37,213 bases of DNA from Planctomycetaceae bacterium (GTDB lineage Bacteria > Planctomycetota > Planctomycetia > Planctomycetales > Planctomycetaceae): contig JANQRQ010000176.1 of NCBI GenBank assembly GCA_028284485.1, positions 1-37,213 on the forward strand. Direction: 5' to 3'. Every line of letters begins with the position of its first letter. The first letter of the stretch is position 1. Shown here one piece after another: positions 8,374-17,365 of this stretch. The translations under genes were made by a program, and so were the position numbers. The notes under the pieces are model-generated. The model made no database searches. It worked only from the letters and a program-made list of their open reading frames with translations, and was not told the origin of the DNA.

Positions 8374-9369
8374 TGCCATCCTCCATGAAATGGACCCATC
8401 GACCCAAGCCAAGCAGAATCCGGGCGATTAATGGCATATCGAAGTCATTGCCCGATGGAATTCGGTGTTCCAAACCTACGATTTCCATCGACAATGTTCG
8501 CGCCAGAAGCCGGTTGCGCGTGGCGATCCTGCGTCAGATGAACCCTCCGTGAGTCACCGCGTTAACTTCCTTGATTGCAGATTCACGTTACTGAAACTGT
8601 CACAACGATTCGACTTAAATCTCTGCCCGAGACGCGTTGAAATCGAAAGATGTCCACGCAATTGATGAAAAGCCGCGTCGTAACCAAATTAGGAAGACTC
8701 CATCCGTCAAGCAGGACACAACTTTCGATTCCGATCATTCGCCCGCTTGAGGCCTTAATGGTAGTCGGGACAAATCGGATAGTCAAATCTATTCGGGATT
8801 TGCGTTTCTGAATCCCTCGCGCCCGAAGCGGAATTAGCTCTGAGACGGCCCTTCGAGTTCATATTTTCAGAGTGAGCGCGACGCATTGTACGATTCTCAA
8901 ACCGGCTTTCGAACCCGGAACGGATTCGTCCGGAAACTGCCCCTAACAATCGCGCCGTTATTCTCTATCATTCATCAATCACGCTGGCATCTCACTCCGA
9001 GTAACCAATGACAACGTAAGCGCCGCCGTCGTGTTCCTCCGAGAATTGGGACTATGGCGTTTTTAGAAAATTAATAACCGTTCTGCCTCGCGGACATTCG
9101 GTATTGACGCTGTCAAAAGCGAACGTCGCGGGAATAAGAAAGAGCAAATTGCTCTCGTCAATGATTTTCGAAGTCAGATGGCGGCTTCTGATTTGGCTTA
9201 AGGCGATAGCGACAAGGAGTCATTGAGTTGGCTGAAAATGTGATCCAACGCAAGGATCTTTCGTGGAGAATTGACGACCCTCGATACAGAGGGCACCGAA
9301 CTGTCACCAGCCGGTTCGTCACAGCTTTTCCATTTGGGCAACATTGAATATCGAATTGAAAGAATCGGG
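8374..9369. other. About 1 kb without a supported gene
   Basis: Between the BON gene and the M42 peptidase both strands carry only short reading frames without recognisable products. The right third contains the dispersed repeat at 9042-9156. A tRNA-like string near 8905 (TTTCGAACCCGG) does not fold into a T-arm. The rest shows nothing I can name. Confidence 0.5.
9042..9156. repeat. Dispersed ~110-base repeat, copy 1
   Basis: This stretch is closely similar to 21957-22066 in the same orientation. Shared blocks in order are GAATTGG, GCGTTTTTAGAAAA, TAACCG, CCTCGCGG, ATTGAC-x-x-x-GTCAAAA and AAAGAGCAAATTGCTCT. Copy 1 has a seven-base insertion after GAATTGG. Two inverted repeats are kept in both copies: TTGAC-N3-GTCAA and AGAGCAA-A-TTGCTCT. 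It carries no reading frame of note. Confidence 0.75.
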
Positions 9370-10425
9370 ATGGACAAAACAGCACTCAGTTTCCTGACGG
9401 ATTTGCTCGAAGCTCCAAGTCCGTCTGGTTTTGAACGACCGGTCCAAGACATCGTTCGAAGTTTCGCCAACGAATTCGCCGAGGTCAGCACTGACTGGCA
9501 TGGTAATGTTTGTGCAGCGGTCAATCCAACCGGCTCGCCACGCATTATGCTGGACGGTCACTGTGATCAAATCGGCCTGATGGTAAAACACATTGACGAA
9601 GCGGGATTCTTGTGGGTTTCCTCGATCGGGGGTTGGGATATTCAAACTTTGATTGGTCAGCGATTGACCATCTGGACCGACGCCGGCCCGGTCCCCGGAG
9701 TCGTTGCTCGCAAAGCAATTCACTTACTAACACCGGAAGAACGGAAAACGGTCCCGGAACTCAAAGACTTGTGGGTCGACATTGGGGCCACTTCGGGCAA
9801 AGAAGCCCGCCGGCTCGTTGCGATCGGCGATCCGGTAACCGTCAAGTTGGGAGTCGAACACCTTCAAGACGGTTTGATCACCGCACCTGGGACCGATAAC
9901 AAATCGGGTGTTTGGGTGGTCATGAATGCCCTGAAGCAAATCAGCCAAGCACAACCCAAGGCGGCAGTCTTCGCAGTTTCAGCAGTCCAGGAAGAGATCG
10001 GTCTGCGCGGAACGAGAACCAGCGCGTTCGCCATTGACCCTCAATTGGGAATTGCGGTTGATGTTACGCATGCGACCGACTGCCCCACGATCGAAGAAAC
10101 TCAGTTTGGATCGATCAAACTGGGCAAAGGGCCCGTCGTTTATCGAGGACCGAATATCAATCCCGTTGTTTTCAAACAGTTGGTTGCATTGAGCGATGAA
10201 TTCAATATTCCGATTCAGCCAAACGGAATCTCCACAGCCGCCAGCAATGACGCCAACGTCCTGCAGATCAGCCGTTCGGGAGTCGCAACCGGGTTAATTG
10301 CCCTGCCCAATCGGTACATGCATAGCCCGGTCGAAATCGTTTCTTTAAGTGACTTGGAACATGCAGCCCGGCTGATTGCGCAGTTCTGCCTCGCAGTCGA
10401 CGAACAAAGCGATTTCACACCCTGA
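9370..10425 (+). CDS. M42-family metallo-aminopeptidase
   Basis: M42 enzymes are cytoplasmic, usually dodecameric, dinuclear metal aminopeptidases that trim peptides (some are called endoglucanase M by old annotation). The 351-residue protein has all metal and catalytic motifs: LDGHCDQIG (His64), GTDNKSGVW (bridging Asp176), AVQEEIGLRG (Glu208 catalytic, Glu209), AVDVTHATD and the C-terminal RYMHSPVE histidine. I chose ATG 9370, where the family N-terminus MDKTALSFLTDLLEAPSPSG starts; the frame is open to 9271 but upstream residues are atypical. The gene converges with glpD and only five bases separate the stops. Confidence 0.93.
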   Translation: MDKTALSFLTDLLEAPSPSGFERPVQDIVRSFANEFAEVSTDWHGNVCAAVNPTGSPRIMLDGHCDQIGLMVKHIDEAGFLWVSSIGGWDIQTLIGQRLTIWTDAGPVPGVVARKAIHLLTPEERKTVPELKDLWVDIGATSGKEARRLVAIGDPVTVKLGVEHLQDGLITAPGTDNKSGVWVVMNALKQISQAQPKAAVFAVSAVQEEIGLRGTRTSAFAIDPQLGIAVDVTHATDCPTIEETQFGSIKLGKGPVVYRGPNINPVVFKQLVALSDEFNIPIQPNGISTAASNDANVLQISRSGVATGLIALPNRYMHSPVEIVSLSDLEHAARLIAQFCLAVDEQSDFTP

Positions 10426-10430
10426 CTTGG

Positions 10431-12185
10431 CTACGACGAACTGGAAGTTGAATCGCTATCCCGCAGGGGCTGCCGGCTTACCGAAAGGCCGTAGAACGAT
10501 TCCAGCCGGTCGATGGTTTGTCGAACAGCTTGATCGACGGCGTTGGCCGACAGCAAATCTGCGTCACAGAGCCGCCAGGCCAATTGGCTGAGGCAGCGTT
10601 CCGTCAACGGAGCATGGTAAACGAGCATCAGTCGTCGCTCGACAAGATCGTCCAGCGTGGTGACCCATTCGCGCTGGAGAATCCAGTCCACAAGGAAGAG
10701 GGGGTAATCCGTGGCATCAAGGACTTCATCTGTCGAGTGCACCTGTTCGGCGAGAATCTGTTCGGTCGTCGTTCCGTACAGCCGCCAAATGGCCCGCACG
10801 CACTCAATGGGTTGCCCAAAATTCTCTGCCAACTCTCGTTGCCGCGATTCAACAAGTTTCGGATTCGCGGGATAGCCCGCCCCTCCCGGAATAATGCGGT
10901 CGTTTGTGTCGGCAGCTTTGGCCCATTGCATTCGATTCATAATCCAATCGGCGACTTCGTCCCCCAAGCAGCGCGACGTTGTCAACTTTCCGCCGATCAA
11001 TGTCAAAATGGGAATCGCTTCCGATTCATTGACGTCGATCCAATGCCCCCTGGGAATCGATGCAGCCTTGCCGGCCGGCGCGTAAGGTAATGGCCGGACA
11101 CCGCTGTAATGCATGCCAATGTCTTCATGGGTCAATGCTGCTTGTGGGACAACGGAATTGACCATTTCTAGCAGGTATGACAATTCTTCGCCGCTTGCCA
11201 CAGCGCGATCGGGAGTGTCGCGAAATCGTTCATCGGTTGTTCCGACCAAAACGGCATCGCCAAATGGCAGAACAAACACCAACCGACCGTCGGCCGCCTC
11301 TGCATAAATGCCGTGATCCCCGATCGCCGTCCGCAGTTGATTGTTGCGGGTTAGAAAGTGGCTCCCCTTTGTCCCTCCAAATAATCGGTCAGAGCGAACA
11401 TGCAATTGCTCCAGCGTCAAATCGCCCCACGCTCCGGTTGCATTGACAACAACGGACGGATGGAGGGTGGAAACCGGCTGGTTGTTATCGGCATTGCCGT
11501 AGATGCGGACAGATTCGGCATCGATTTCCGCTCGATGGTAAGTCCACAATCGAAACTCGACGCCGACCTCAGCAGCAGCGGCCTGGGCATCACTCAACAG
11601 GGCCGCAACATACCGCTCGGGGTAAAGCATTTGGGCGTCCCAGTAGTTGCAAATCCAGCGAAACCGAGCTTTGTCAACGTGCGGCAATGTAAGTTCGTCG
11701 ACAGGATGAGTTCGTGATCGCGGTAGCTGGGATTTCCCGGAAAGCAAGTCGTAGAACTTGAGGCCGAGCTGAACCACATACAGTCCGCGAACGGCCGGCT
11801 TCGCTTGACTCCCCAAGAAGTGTCCCAAACGAGTTCGACCGATGCGTAGGAATCGACCGACCGATTGCCAGAATCCACCGAATCGACCCTCGATTGGAAT
11901 CGACAGTTGCAACGGCGTGACGTACTGAGGGGCGAGCCTCAACAAGCGAGTTCTTTCGGCAAGCGACTCCTGCACGAGGCGGAAGTCGCCGTACTCCAAG
12001 TATCGCAATCCACCGTGAATTAAGCGAGACGATTTCGACGTGGCACCGGTTGCGAAATCATTCGCGTCAACGATATGGACGGGAATGCCGTTGACCGCGA
12101 GCGACCTCGCAACTGATGCGCCGTTGATTCCGGCACCGAGAATTACAACTGGCCCGGCTTTCGTCGTTGACGCCTCATTCGTCAT
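10431..12185 (-). CDS. glpD: FAD-dependent glycerol-3-phosphate dehydrogenase
   Basis: GlpD oxidises glycerol 3-phosphate to dihydroxyacetone phosphate at the inner face of the membrane and passes electrons to quinone. The 584-residue protein starts with a dinucleotide-binding fold, VVILGAGINGASVARSLA, followed by GATSKSSRLIHGGLRYLE, a signature of the family. Substrate-binding phrases such as GVRPLPYAP occur in the middle, and a C-terminal DAO_C-type helical domain covers about residues 400-570. It is somewhat longer than E. coli GlpD (501). Its ATG overlaps the stop of the upstream GNAT gene (12182-12185), so the two are probably co-translated. No glycerol kinase or facilitator is present nearby. 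Confidence 0.93.
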   Translation of the reverse strand: MTNEASTTKAGPVVILGAGINGASVARSLAVNGIPVHIVDANDFATGATSKSSRLIHGGLRYLEYGDFRLVQESLAERTRLLRLAPQYVTPLQLSIPIEGRFGGFWQSVGRFLRIGRTRLGHFLGSQAKPAVRGLYVVQLGLKFYDLLSGKSQLPRSRTHPVDELTLPHVDKARFRWICNYWDAQMLYPERYVAALLSDAQAAAAEVGVEFRLWTYHRAEIDAESVRIYGNADNNQPVSTLHPSVVVNATGAWGDLTLEQLHVRSDRLFGGTKGSHFLTRNNQLRTAIGDHGIYAEAADGRLVFVLPFGDAVLVGTTDERFRDTPDRAVASGEELSYLLEMVNSVVPQAALTHEDIGMHYSGVRPLPYAPAGKAASIPRGHWIDVNESEAIPILTLIGGKLTTSRCLGDEVADWIMNRMQWAKAADTNDRIIPGGAGYPANPKLVESRQRELAENFGQPIECVRAIWRLYGTTTEQILAEQVHSTDEVLDATDYPLFLVDWILQREWVTTLDDLVERRLMLVYHAPLTERCLSQLAWRLCDADLLSANAVDQAVRQTIDRLESFYGLSVSRQPLRDSDSTSSSS

Positions 12186-12661
12186 GCAAGCGATGTTCCG
12201 TAGTATTCCATAAGGTAACGATCTTCATGTGGCCGGTAGAACCCGTCGCACTTTTCACGCACGTAGAACCCAAATCCCTCGTAAAGCCGAACAGCAGGAC
12301 TGTTTTGGGGATCGACGGTCAGCAACACTGTGGAAGCCGCTCGCCGCAACGCACTTTGCATCAAGGCGGTTCCAATCCCGGCTCCCCGGCACGAGGGATG
12401 CACCATGATCTTATGCAGAAACATCTCGCCGGCAACTGTCGGGAACATCACCAGTGCACCGGCAGCGCAGTCGGATTCCAACGATGCGGTATCGCTGGAC
12501 GGTCGCGCGATGAGCACGACGGCGTACTCGCACCAAACTCGCCAGACATGCTCGCCATCGGGGATAAAGGTGTCCGGCGCGTCGGGCCATGCGATTCGAT
12601 CGAGAGCCGCGATTGACAAAAAATCCTGAGGTGCAGCGACTTCGATTTTGTATTCACTCAT
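12182..12661 (-). CDS. GNAT-family N-acetyltransferase
   Basis: The 159-residue protein has the GNAT fold: acetyl-CoA-binding motif A reads FLHKIMVHPSCRGAGIGTAL, with RGAGIG as the pyrophosphate loop. VDPQNSPAVRLYEGFGF is the C-terminal motif B with the usual Asn-Arg-Leu-Tyr-Gly-Phe pattern. The family transfers an acetyl group to amines or protein N-termini; substrate is not predictable here. It is the first gene of a two-gene unit with glpD, sharing ATGA. AGGA lies upstream of the ATG. Whether it acts on GlpD or on a glycerol-linked metabolite is unknown. Confidence 0.88.
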   Translation of the reverse strand: MSEYKIEVAAPQDFLSIAALDRIAWPDAPDTFIPDGEHVWRVWCEYAVVLIARPSSDTASLESDCAAGALVMFPTVAGEMFLHKIMVHPSCRGAGIGTALMQSALRRAASTVLLTVDPQNSPAVRLYEGFGFYVREKCDGFYRPHEDRYLMEYYGTSLA

Positions 12662-12945
12662 TGGAGATAATCCTGCTGACCATCAGCTTCTCGCTTGAGA
12701 ATCGGCCGATCTTTCGAAGAGAGATCGAAAGTGGATGACTGCCAAGCAATCTCAGGAGTACTGCGAACAAATGCAAAACAGCCTGAAAAGGATTATCGAG
12801 ATCCGCTGGGATGTTTCAATCACACAGCCGGCTGCCTCGTGTGAATATTGCTCAACAGCCACGAGGGGGCCATCGACAACTCCCCCTCATATTCGCAGCG
12901 CGTCGCCGCTGCCCGCGCGGCGCGGCGGTCAAGCTGGGCATCCCA

Positions 12946-15900
12946 TTACGATTCCCAGACGGTACCGGGAAACTGATCAAAGAACTCATCGAGTGCATCG
13001 AGTTCCGATTTTCGAAGCACCGCCGACTTGTTGCATAAGCTGATGGACGCATCCAGACAGTTCTCGTCTGACTCTTCATTCGACTGGAACGGCACCTGCG
13101 GCTGAATCGACATTACCGAGATGGGAAACCGAGTTTCTTGGCTATACGCGCCGATTTGCGTGTCTGAACAGACGTCCGAATCAATCACTCGCTGGCCGAC
13201 CAATTGGATCATCGGTCGCAACATCGAATCGACCATGCCCGATGTGAACGAAGCGACTCGGTCTTTGAACACTTGGGGCGAAGTGAAGTCGGACTCACCA
13301 AACTCGTGCGCAATGTTGCTAGTGACAGTTGGAGCCATCGCCTCGGCACGCATTTCTGGGACGATGAACGGTGGAATGGCGACTTCAAAATCGCGATGTC
13401 CACCCCAACGACCGGGTATATTGTTATCGGTAATCGCCCTGACGGTCCAAAGGTATCGATGGCCAGGCACCAAGGGAGTCGTCGCCGTCCATTCCGTTTG
13501 CTGCAAGTGCATCTCGCGTATGACGCCGCTTTCGCCCGTTGTCAGGTCATTCACCCACAGATCGTATCGGTCGGCCCCCGGCACTACAGTCCATGCGAAT
13601 GTTGGTTGGGACCCGGTTGCCTCTCCACGCGGCAAGAGAAGTGACGGAGGCGCTGCCGTCGCTGGGTCGAGAACCGACAGCCGGAAGTGGGGACTCCAAG
13701 CACCGGCAATTCCCTGCGCGTTGATCGCCCGCACAGTCCAAATATAGTGATGGCCGGCCGAAAATGGTGTCGTCGGAACAAATGTCGTTCCGGCCAAAGC
13801 GATCTCGCGAATAATTCCACTTTCACCGGTTGTCAGATTGTTAACCCACAAATCGTATCTCGCGGCTCCCTGCACCGGCGTCCAGGAGAACTGAGGAGTC
13901 GAATCGATTGTGGAGTCTCCAACTTGCAGGGGTCTCGGTCGCCCGACTTCCATCGAAGCGGTAAACCTTCGATGTACGGCCCAAGGACCAGCTTCCCCAT
14001 CGCGCAGTGCGCGAACCGTCCATAGATAGTCGTGCCCGACCACCAATTCCATCGGCGATTGGAGGGCCGAACCTGGCACGGACTGATTGCGGATCACTCC
14101 GCTCGTCCCAGTTGTAAGATCGTTCACCCAGATGTCGTAGCGTTCCGCACCGGGAATTTCGGTCCATTCAAATGATGGACGCGCCTCGTACGTCATGCCA
14201 ATCGGAGACTGGATGTTGGGAGCAGTAAGTTGAATCGGTGCAATATTGAATGAACCGTAGCCGCTCCAAGAACCGGATGTGTCAGGCGTGTGGGCACGAA
14301 CCTGCCAACGATACGACGAATTCTCGCTAAGCGTTGTCGTGGGAGTATAGCTGGTGGAATCGATAGCCACTTGCTGAACGACTACGGCACCGTCCACTTC
14401 GCGGACCACTCGAATTTCGTAGTTTCCAGCTCCAGGCACGGCTGACCATCGGAATTCGGGCTGCGTCTCATGAATCGTCCCCAACGGGGACGCCAATTGT
14501 GGCGTTTGTAAAATAAACTGTTCGTCGAATTGGACAGAGTACGTGCCCGTATGCGAATTACTGAATCCGCGCAATTCGACATAAAACGTGCCGCTGCGAA
14601 TGGCCGTCCATTCTAACTTCGATGCTCGTCCTTCGCCTCCGTCGTCGTCGAATCTCAGCGCCGAGACACCGTTGCTGTCGTACAACGTCAGGGTGGAATC
14701 AGGCAGCGTCCCCAGTGCCGTTTCGATCGTGTATTGAAATCCTTCCTGTGCTGTGAACTGAAACCAATCGACGTCGCCGGCGGTCTCAATGTCGCCATTC
14801 GCTGCTCCCGTTAGGACAGTCGATTGGCTCGCAGAATTGCCGTGATCATCTCCCCCCGTACTGTTTTGGGTCACCGAAAGCGAATATCGCCCGACTTGCG
14901 TGTCGTTAAAGGCATTGATGACAACGAACACCGGCCCCGAGAAGGTCGCGGTCCATTGCAATCGCGAAGCCAAACCCTCGCCGCTATCGTCGTCGAAGCC
15001 TAACAGAGAAACCCCATCGGAGTTGAGCAAGGTCAGTTTCGTATCCGGCAACGTGACCAACGATGACTCAAAAATGTACGTTTGCCCTGACGAAACATGA
15101 AAACGAAACCAGTCTTCATCTCCACCGGACTCGATCTCTCCTTGTTTCGTACCCAGCGAAATGACCGTCGCCGTCAGCGAATCGTCACCGTGATCGTCCG
15201 ATTCGGGGTCGCCTCCGGTACCTAACGGCGTGACGGAACCGACACCGGATCCGTAGATTGCTCGGATTCCATTAATGTCATCTGTTAATAGAAACGCCGA
15301 CCCAAGTCCCGTCGAATACCGTCCGCCATAATACGGATTCATAATCGCATTGTTGCCACCGTCGGATGGCATCGGCTCGTGCCCCAGCCCTAATGCATGG
15401 CCAATCTCATGCACCGCAACTTCCAGAAAATCCAATCCTTGATTGGAACCATTCCTCCAGGTATTGGAGTTGTCAAAATGGATGTCGCCACCAAGGCCGG
15501 CCGACGATGGGTAGAAAGCGTGAGCGAGAACATTTGCACCAGATGCTCCGTCGATGTACTCGTGCCCAATGCGAATTTGAGCAAGGCCCGACGCTGAGTA
15601 GTTCGAGTCGGAAGGCGGCGGACCGTTGTCTTCCATTTCGACAAAGTTCAATGGGGCATACTGAGCCCACAAGCCAAACGCCTCTTCGATGCCACTTCGA
15701 AGCTCTGGTGCCGATAGCGTGCCACCGAGTCCACCGTCGAGCAAATTGCTGAAGCTATAAGTGATGGTCGTGGGGGAACCAGGACCACCGGCCTGTGGCC
15801 ATTGCCAACCGGAATCTAAGAATGGCTCTGGTAAAGAATCTGCTCCCGCGGTGCCGATCGGGGCCAGTGCCGGTCCGATTGTGGGCTCCTCGCCATCCGG

Positions 15901-16446
15901 CAAAAGACCGAAGATGATCTCATGATCATGATTGTGGGCGTGATCCGGGAGCCCACAGACGCAGCACGTCCGGTCGTCATGATCATGATCCATCTGCGGG
16001 CCAATGAACGTCACTTGATCGTGATCCATCAGTGGATCGGTGATAGTCTCATCGTCATGATCGTGATTCGACAGCCCACAGACGAGCGTCTCGTCGTCAT
16101 GACCGTGATCGTGATCCTCTAGCCCACAGCTACTCGTCGCATTGCCATGATCGTGATCTGGCAACGGGCCAGTGTAATCATTGGGAATGAACCAGAACCC
16201 ATGCGCCTCTTTCGTGTGGCAATCTGCGGCGACATTGCCGGTTGTGTCGGTCGTTCCGAATTCTCCGGTCGGAGAATCGACATCGGCCTCCGCGACAGGC
16301 GTTGGGATCGAGAGGCAAAGCCGTTCTTCCAACAGCTCGACAGCAACCGGAATCTTTCCGACTGATCGAGAATTGTGGGAACGCGCGCGTCTTGCCGGCC
16401 GAGCGCTTCTGCGGGACGCGCTGACCCAGGGTCGAAGAAACTTCAT
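12946..16446 (-). CDS. Giant secreted matrixin metalloprotease with His-rich block, PPC and Fn3-like repeats
   Basis: The 1166-residue protein starts with a basic region and the planctomycete export motif VELLEERLCLS (about residues 35-46). Residues about 75-185 are a His/Asp-rich block with repeated (L/M)xDHDH and CGLxDHDH units. A matrixin-like (M10) catalytic domain follows: HEIGHALGLGHE with zinc ligands His346, His350, His356 and the Met-turn NAIMNP. Two PPC (bacterial pre-peptidase C-terminal) domains lie at about 423-523 and 540-640, each with a FDDD-GEG-AS core. Four Fn3-like units cover about 646-1016, three sharing YDLWVN-LTTGESG. A 150-residue tail has no recognised domain. Probably an extracellular or surface protease degrading proteins; substrates unknown. 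A 13-base inverted repeat overlaps the start codon. Confidence 0.9.
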   Translation of the reverse strand: MKFLRPWVSASRRSARPARRARSHNSRSVGKIPVAVELLEERLCLSIPTPVAEADVDSPTGEFGTTDTTGNVAADCHTKEAHGFWFIPNDYTGPLPDHDHGNATSSCGLEDHDHGHDDETLVCGLSNHDHDDETITDPLMDHDQVTFIGPQMDHDHDDRTCCVCGLPDHAHNHDHEIIFGLLPDGEEPTIGPALAPIGTAGADSLPEPFLDSGWQWPQAGGPGSPTTITYSFSNLLDGGLGGTLSAPELRSGIEEAFGLWAQYAPLNFVEMEDNGPPPSDSNYSASGLAQIRIGHEYIDGASGANVLAHAFYPSSAGLGGDIHFDNSNTWRNGSNQGLDFLEVAVHEIGHALGLGHEPMPSDGGNNAIMNPYYGGRYSTGLGSAFLLTDDINGIRAIYGSGVGSVTPLGTGGDPESDDHGDDSLTATVISLGTKQGEIESGGDEDWFRFHVSSGQTYIFESSLVTLPDTKLTLLNSDGVSLLGFDDDSGEGLASRLQWTATFSGPVFVVINAFNDTQVGRYSLSVTQNSTGGDDHGNSASQSTVLTGAANGDIETAGDVDWFQFTAQEGFQYTIETALGTLPDSTLTLYDSNGVSALRFDDDGGEGRASKLEWTAIRSGTFYVELRGFSNSHTGTYSVQFDEQFILQTPQLASPLGTIHETQPEFRWSAVPGAGNYEIRVVREVDGAVVVQQVAIDSTSYTPTTTLSENSSYRWQVRAHTPDTSGSWSGYGSFNIAPIQLTAPNIQSPIGMTYEARPSFEWTEIPGAERYDIWVNDLTTGTSGVIRNQSVPGSALQSPMELVVGHDYLWTVRALRDGEAGPWAVHRRFTASMEVGRPRPLQVGDSTIDSTPQFSWTPVQGAARYDLWVNNLTTGESGIIREIALAGTTFVPTTPFSAGHHYIWTVRAINAQGIAGAWSPHFRLSVLDPATAAPPSLLLPRGEATGSQPTFAWTVVPGADRYDLWVNDLTTGESGVIREMHLQQTEWTATTPLVPGHRYLWTVRAITDNNIPGRWGGHRDFEVAIPPFIVPEMRAEAMAPTVTSNIAHEFGESDFTSPQVFKDRVASFTSGMVDSMLRPMIQLVGQRVIDSDVCSDTQIGAYSQETRFPISVMSIQPQVPFQSNEESDENCLDASISLCNKSAVLRKSELDALDEFFDQFPGTVWES
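13400..14510 (-). repeat. Four tandem Fn3-like repeat units inside the matrixin gene
   Basis: Four units of about 90 codons encode the same pattern: a proline-rich opening, F-W-x-x-(V/I)-PGA-x-x-Y, WVN-LTTG, and a closing W-x-VRA segment. The last three are most alike, and similarity is visible in the DNA near 13556, 13847 and 14116 (all start with an acccaca/acccaga run). They look like internal duplications that spread after the first unit diverged. Confidence 0.75.
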
Positions 16447-16557
16447 CGTGGAATCGTCAAATCCAATTCAACACGGGACGGGAAACTGAGTCGACGATAT
16501 TCATATCAATCGTTTCGACCGTTTTGATTGACATAATCCCACCTGATTCCACGATGA
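16443..16557. repeat. 13-base perfect inverted repeat around the matrixin start
   Basis: TCATCGTGGAATC at 16443-16455 is the exact reverse complement of GATTCCACGATGA at 16545-16557, with 89 bases between. The left arm contains the matrixin start codon. The right arm holds an identical ATG context facing the other way, opening a 39-codon plus-strand frame of no recognised content. Confidence 0.7.
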
Positions 16558-16876
16558 GACTCGCAACTCGTCGGTGGCCGCCCGCAAAGTCGTCGCAGCT
16601 TTGCCCCGGTCACCGAATCTTCGATGCAAAAAATTGTCGCGGCAATCGACTTCAATTCAAGTTGAGCGGCTGACCCGATGAAGCGACGAATCGTCGGCAC
16701 TTGCCGGTCTCTGCGTCGACCGACATCAAACGAAACCTGATGGCGATCGTGTGGTTCGTCATTCGAACAATCGCAGGCCGACATGGCCGGTCCGACATCA
16801 ACCAGTGGGCGCGTCACACCATATTCGCAAATCGATACAACGCGTATTTCCCGCATAAGCCGCAAATCTTACCAGG
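16447..16876. other. 430-base gap between matrixin and CPXCG genes
   Basis: A 119-codon minus-strand frame exists here (16506-16865) but its translation is rich in Arg/Cys/Ser and unlike any family I know, so I do not call it. The stretch also holds the inverted repeat around 16443-16557 and a looser pair TCAATC/GATTGA near 16508-16533. It should contain the matrixin promoter. Confidence 0.4.
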
Positions 16877-17059
16877 CTACTCGCGGCTACCTGTGATCGA
16901 AATCTCGCCGTTGGCGTCGATTTCGATGTGAATAATATTGGGATGGCAGCAAACTGGGCAGTCCTCGACATATTCCTGGTGAGTGCCCGCGGATAGATCA
17001 AGCGGAATGATGATTTCTTCACCGCACGAATCACAAATGTAGCCGGCTTCGTCTTGCAT
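16877..17059 (-). CDS. CPXCG-motif cysteine-rich zinc-ribbon protein
   Basis: The 60-residue product is a small zinc ribbon of the Cys_rich_CPXCG family. Cysteine pairs CDSC (9, 12) and CPVC (34, 37) flank an acidic and hydrophobic core, GEEIIIPLDLSAGTHQEYVE, followed by HIEIDANGEI. The family is widespread in proteobacteria and planctomycetes and has no assigned function; metal binding is inferred from the cysteine spacing. I start it at ATG 17059, where family proteins begin; an in-frame ATG at 17116 would add 19 residues. Neither start has a strong ribosome-binding site. Confidence 0.8.
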   Translation of the reverse strand: MQDEAGYICDSCGEEIIIPLDLSAGTHQEYVEDCPVCCHPNIIHIEIDANGEISITGSRE

Positions 17060-17365
17060 GTTCGTATTCCCGAGCGCCGCGAAATCGACGTTCGATGAAA
17101 GGGACGAATGCGTCATTCACAGATTCAGCACAACCAGTTAGCCGACATCGTGCTCACCAAACCCGTCGTCAACGGTTTTCAGTCGGTTCTCAATCCAAAG
17201 GCGTTTCCACAATGAGTGCAAATCAGATGTTTGCTTTTCTGGCACTCTCAGATTGATAATACCCAAATCGACGGTGCAGGATAAACATCGCTGTCGCGGC
17301 CTGGCTGAAGAAGAATTTCGGGACACCTATTTCGCCAGGATGGAACACTCATTGGAGAGGCGCTG
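17060..17365. other. Gap between divergent CPXCG and CocE-type genes
   Basis: No gene is supported. It must contain the promoter of the CocE-type gene; TTGATAATACC near 17253-17265 is a possible -10 region, but no matching -35 stands out. Confidence 0.35.

Noticed and set aside
8900..8945. Possible tRNA fragment (TTTCGAACCCGG)
   Set aside because: The flanks do not form a T-arm and no acceptor or anticodon stem can be drawn.
12662..12945. Gene between GNAT and matrixin
   Set aside because: Short frames here are arginine/proline-rich shadows without start signals; the stretch appears to be plain intergenic DNA.
15910..16160. CRISPR-like or satellite repeat of CATGATC units
   Set aside because: The short repeated words are codons for His and Asp within the open matrixin frame; there are no regular spacers.
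16506..16865. 119-codon minus-strand reading frame upstream of the matrixin
   Set aside because: No family-like content; overlaps the inverted repeat and probable promoter region.
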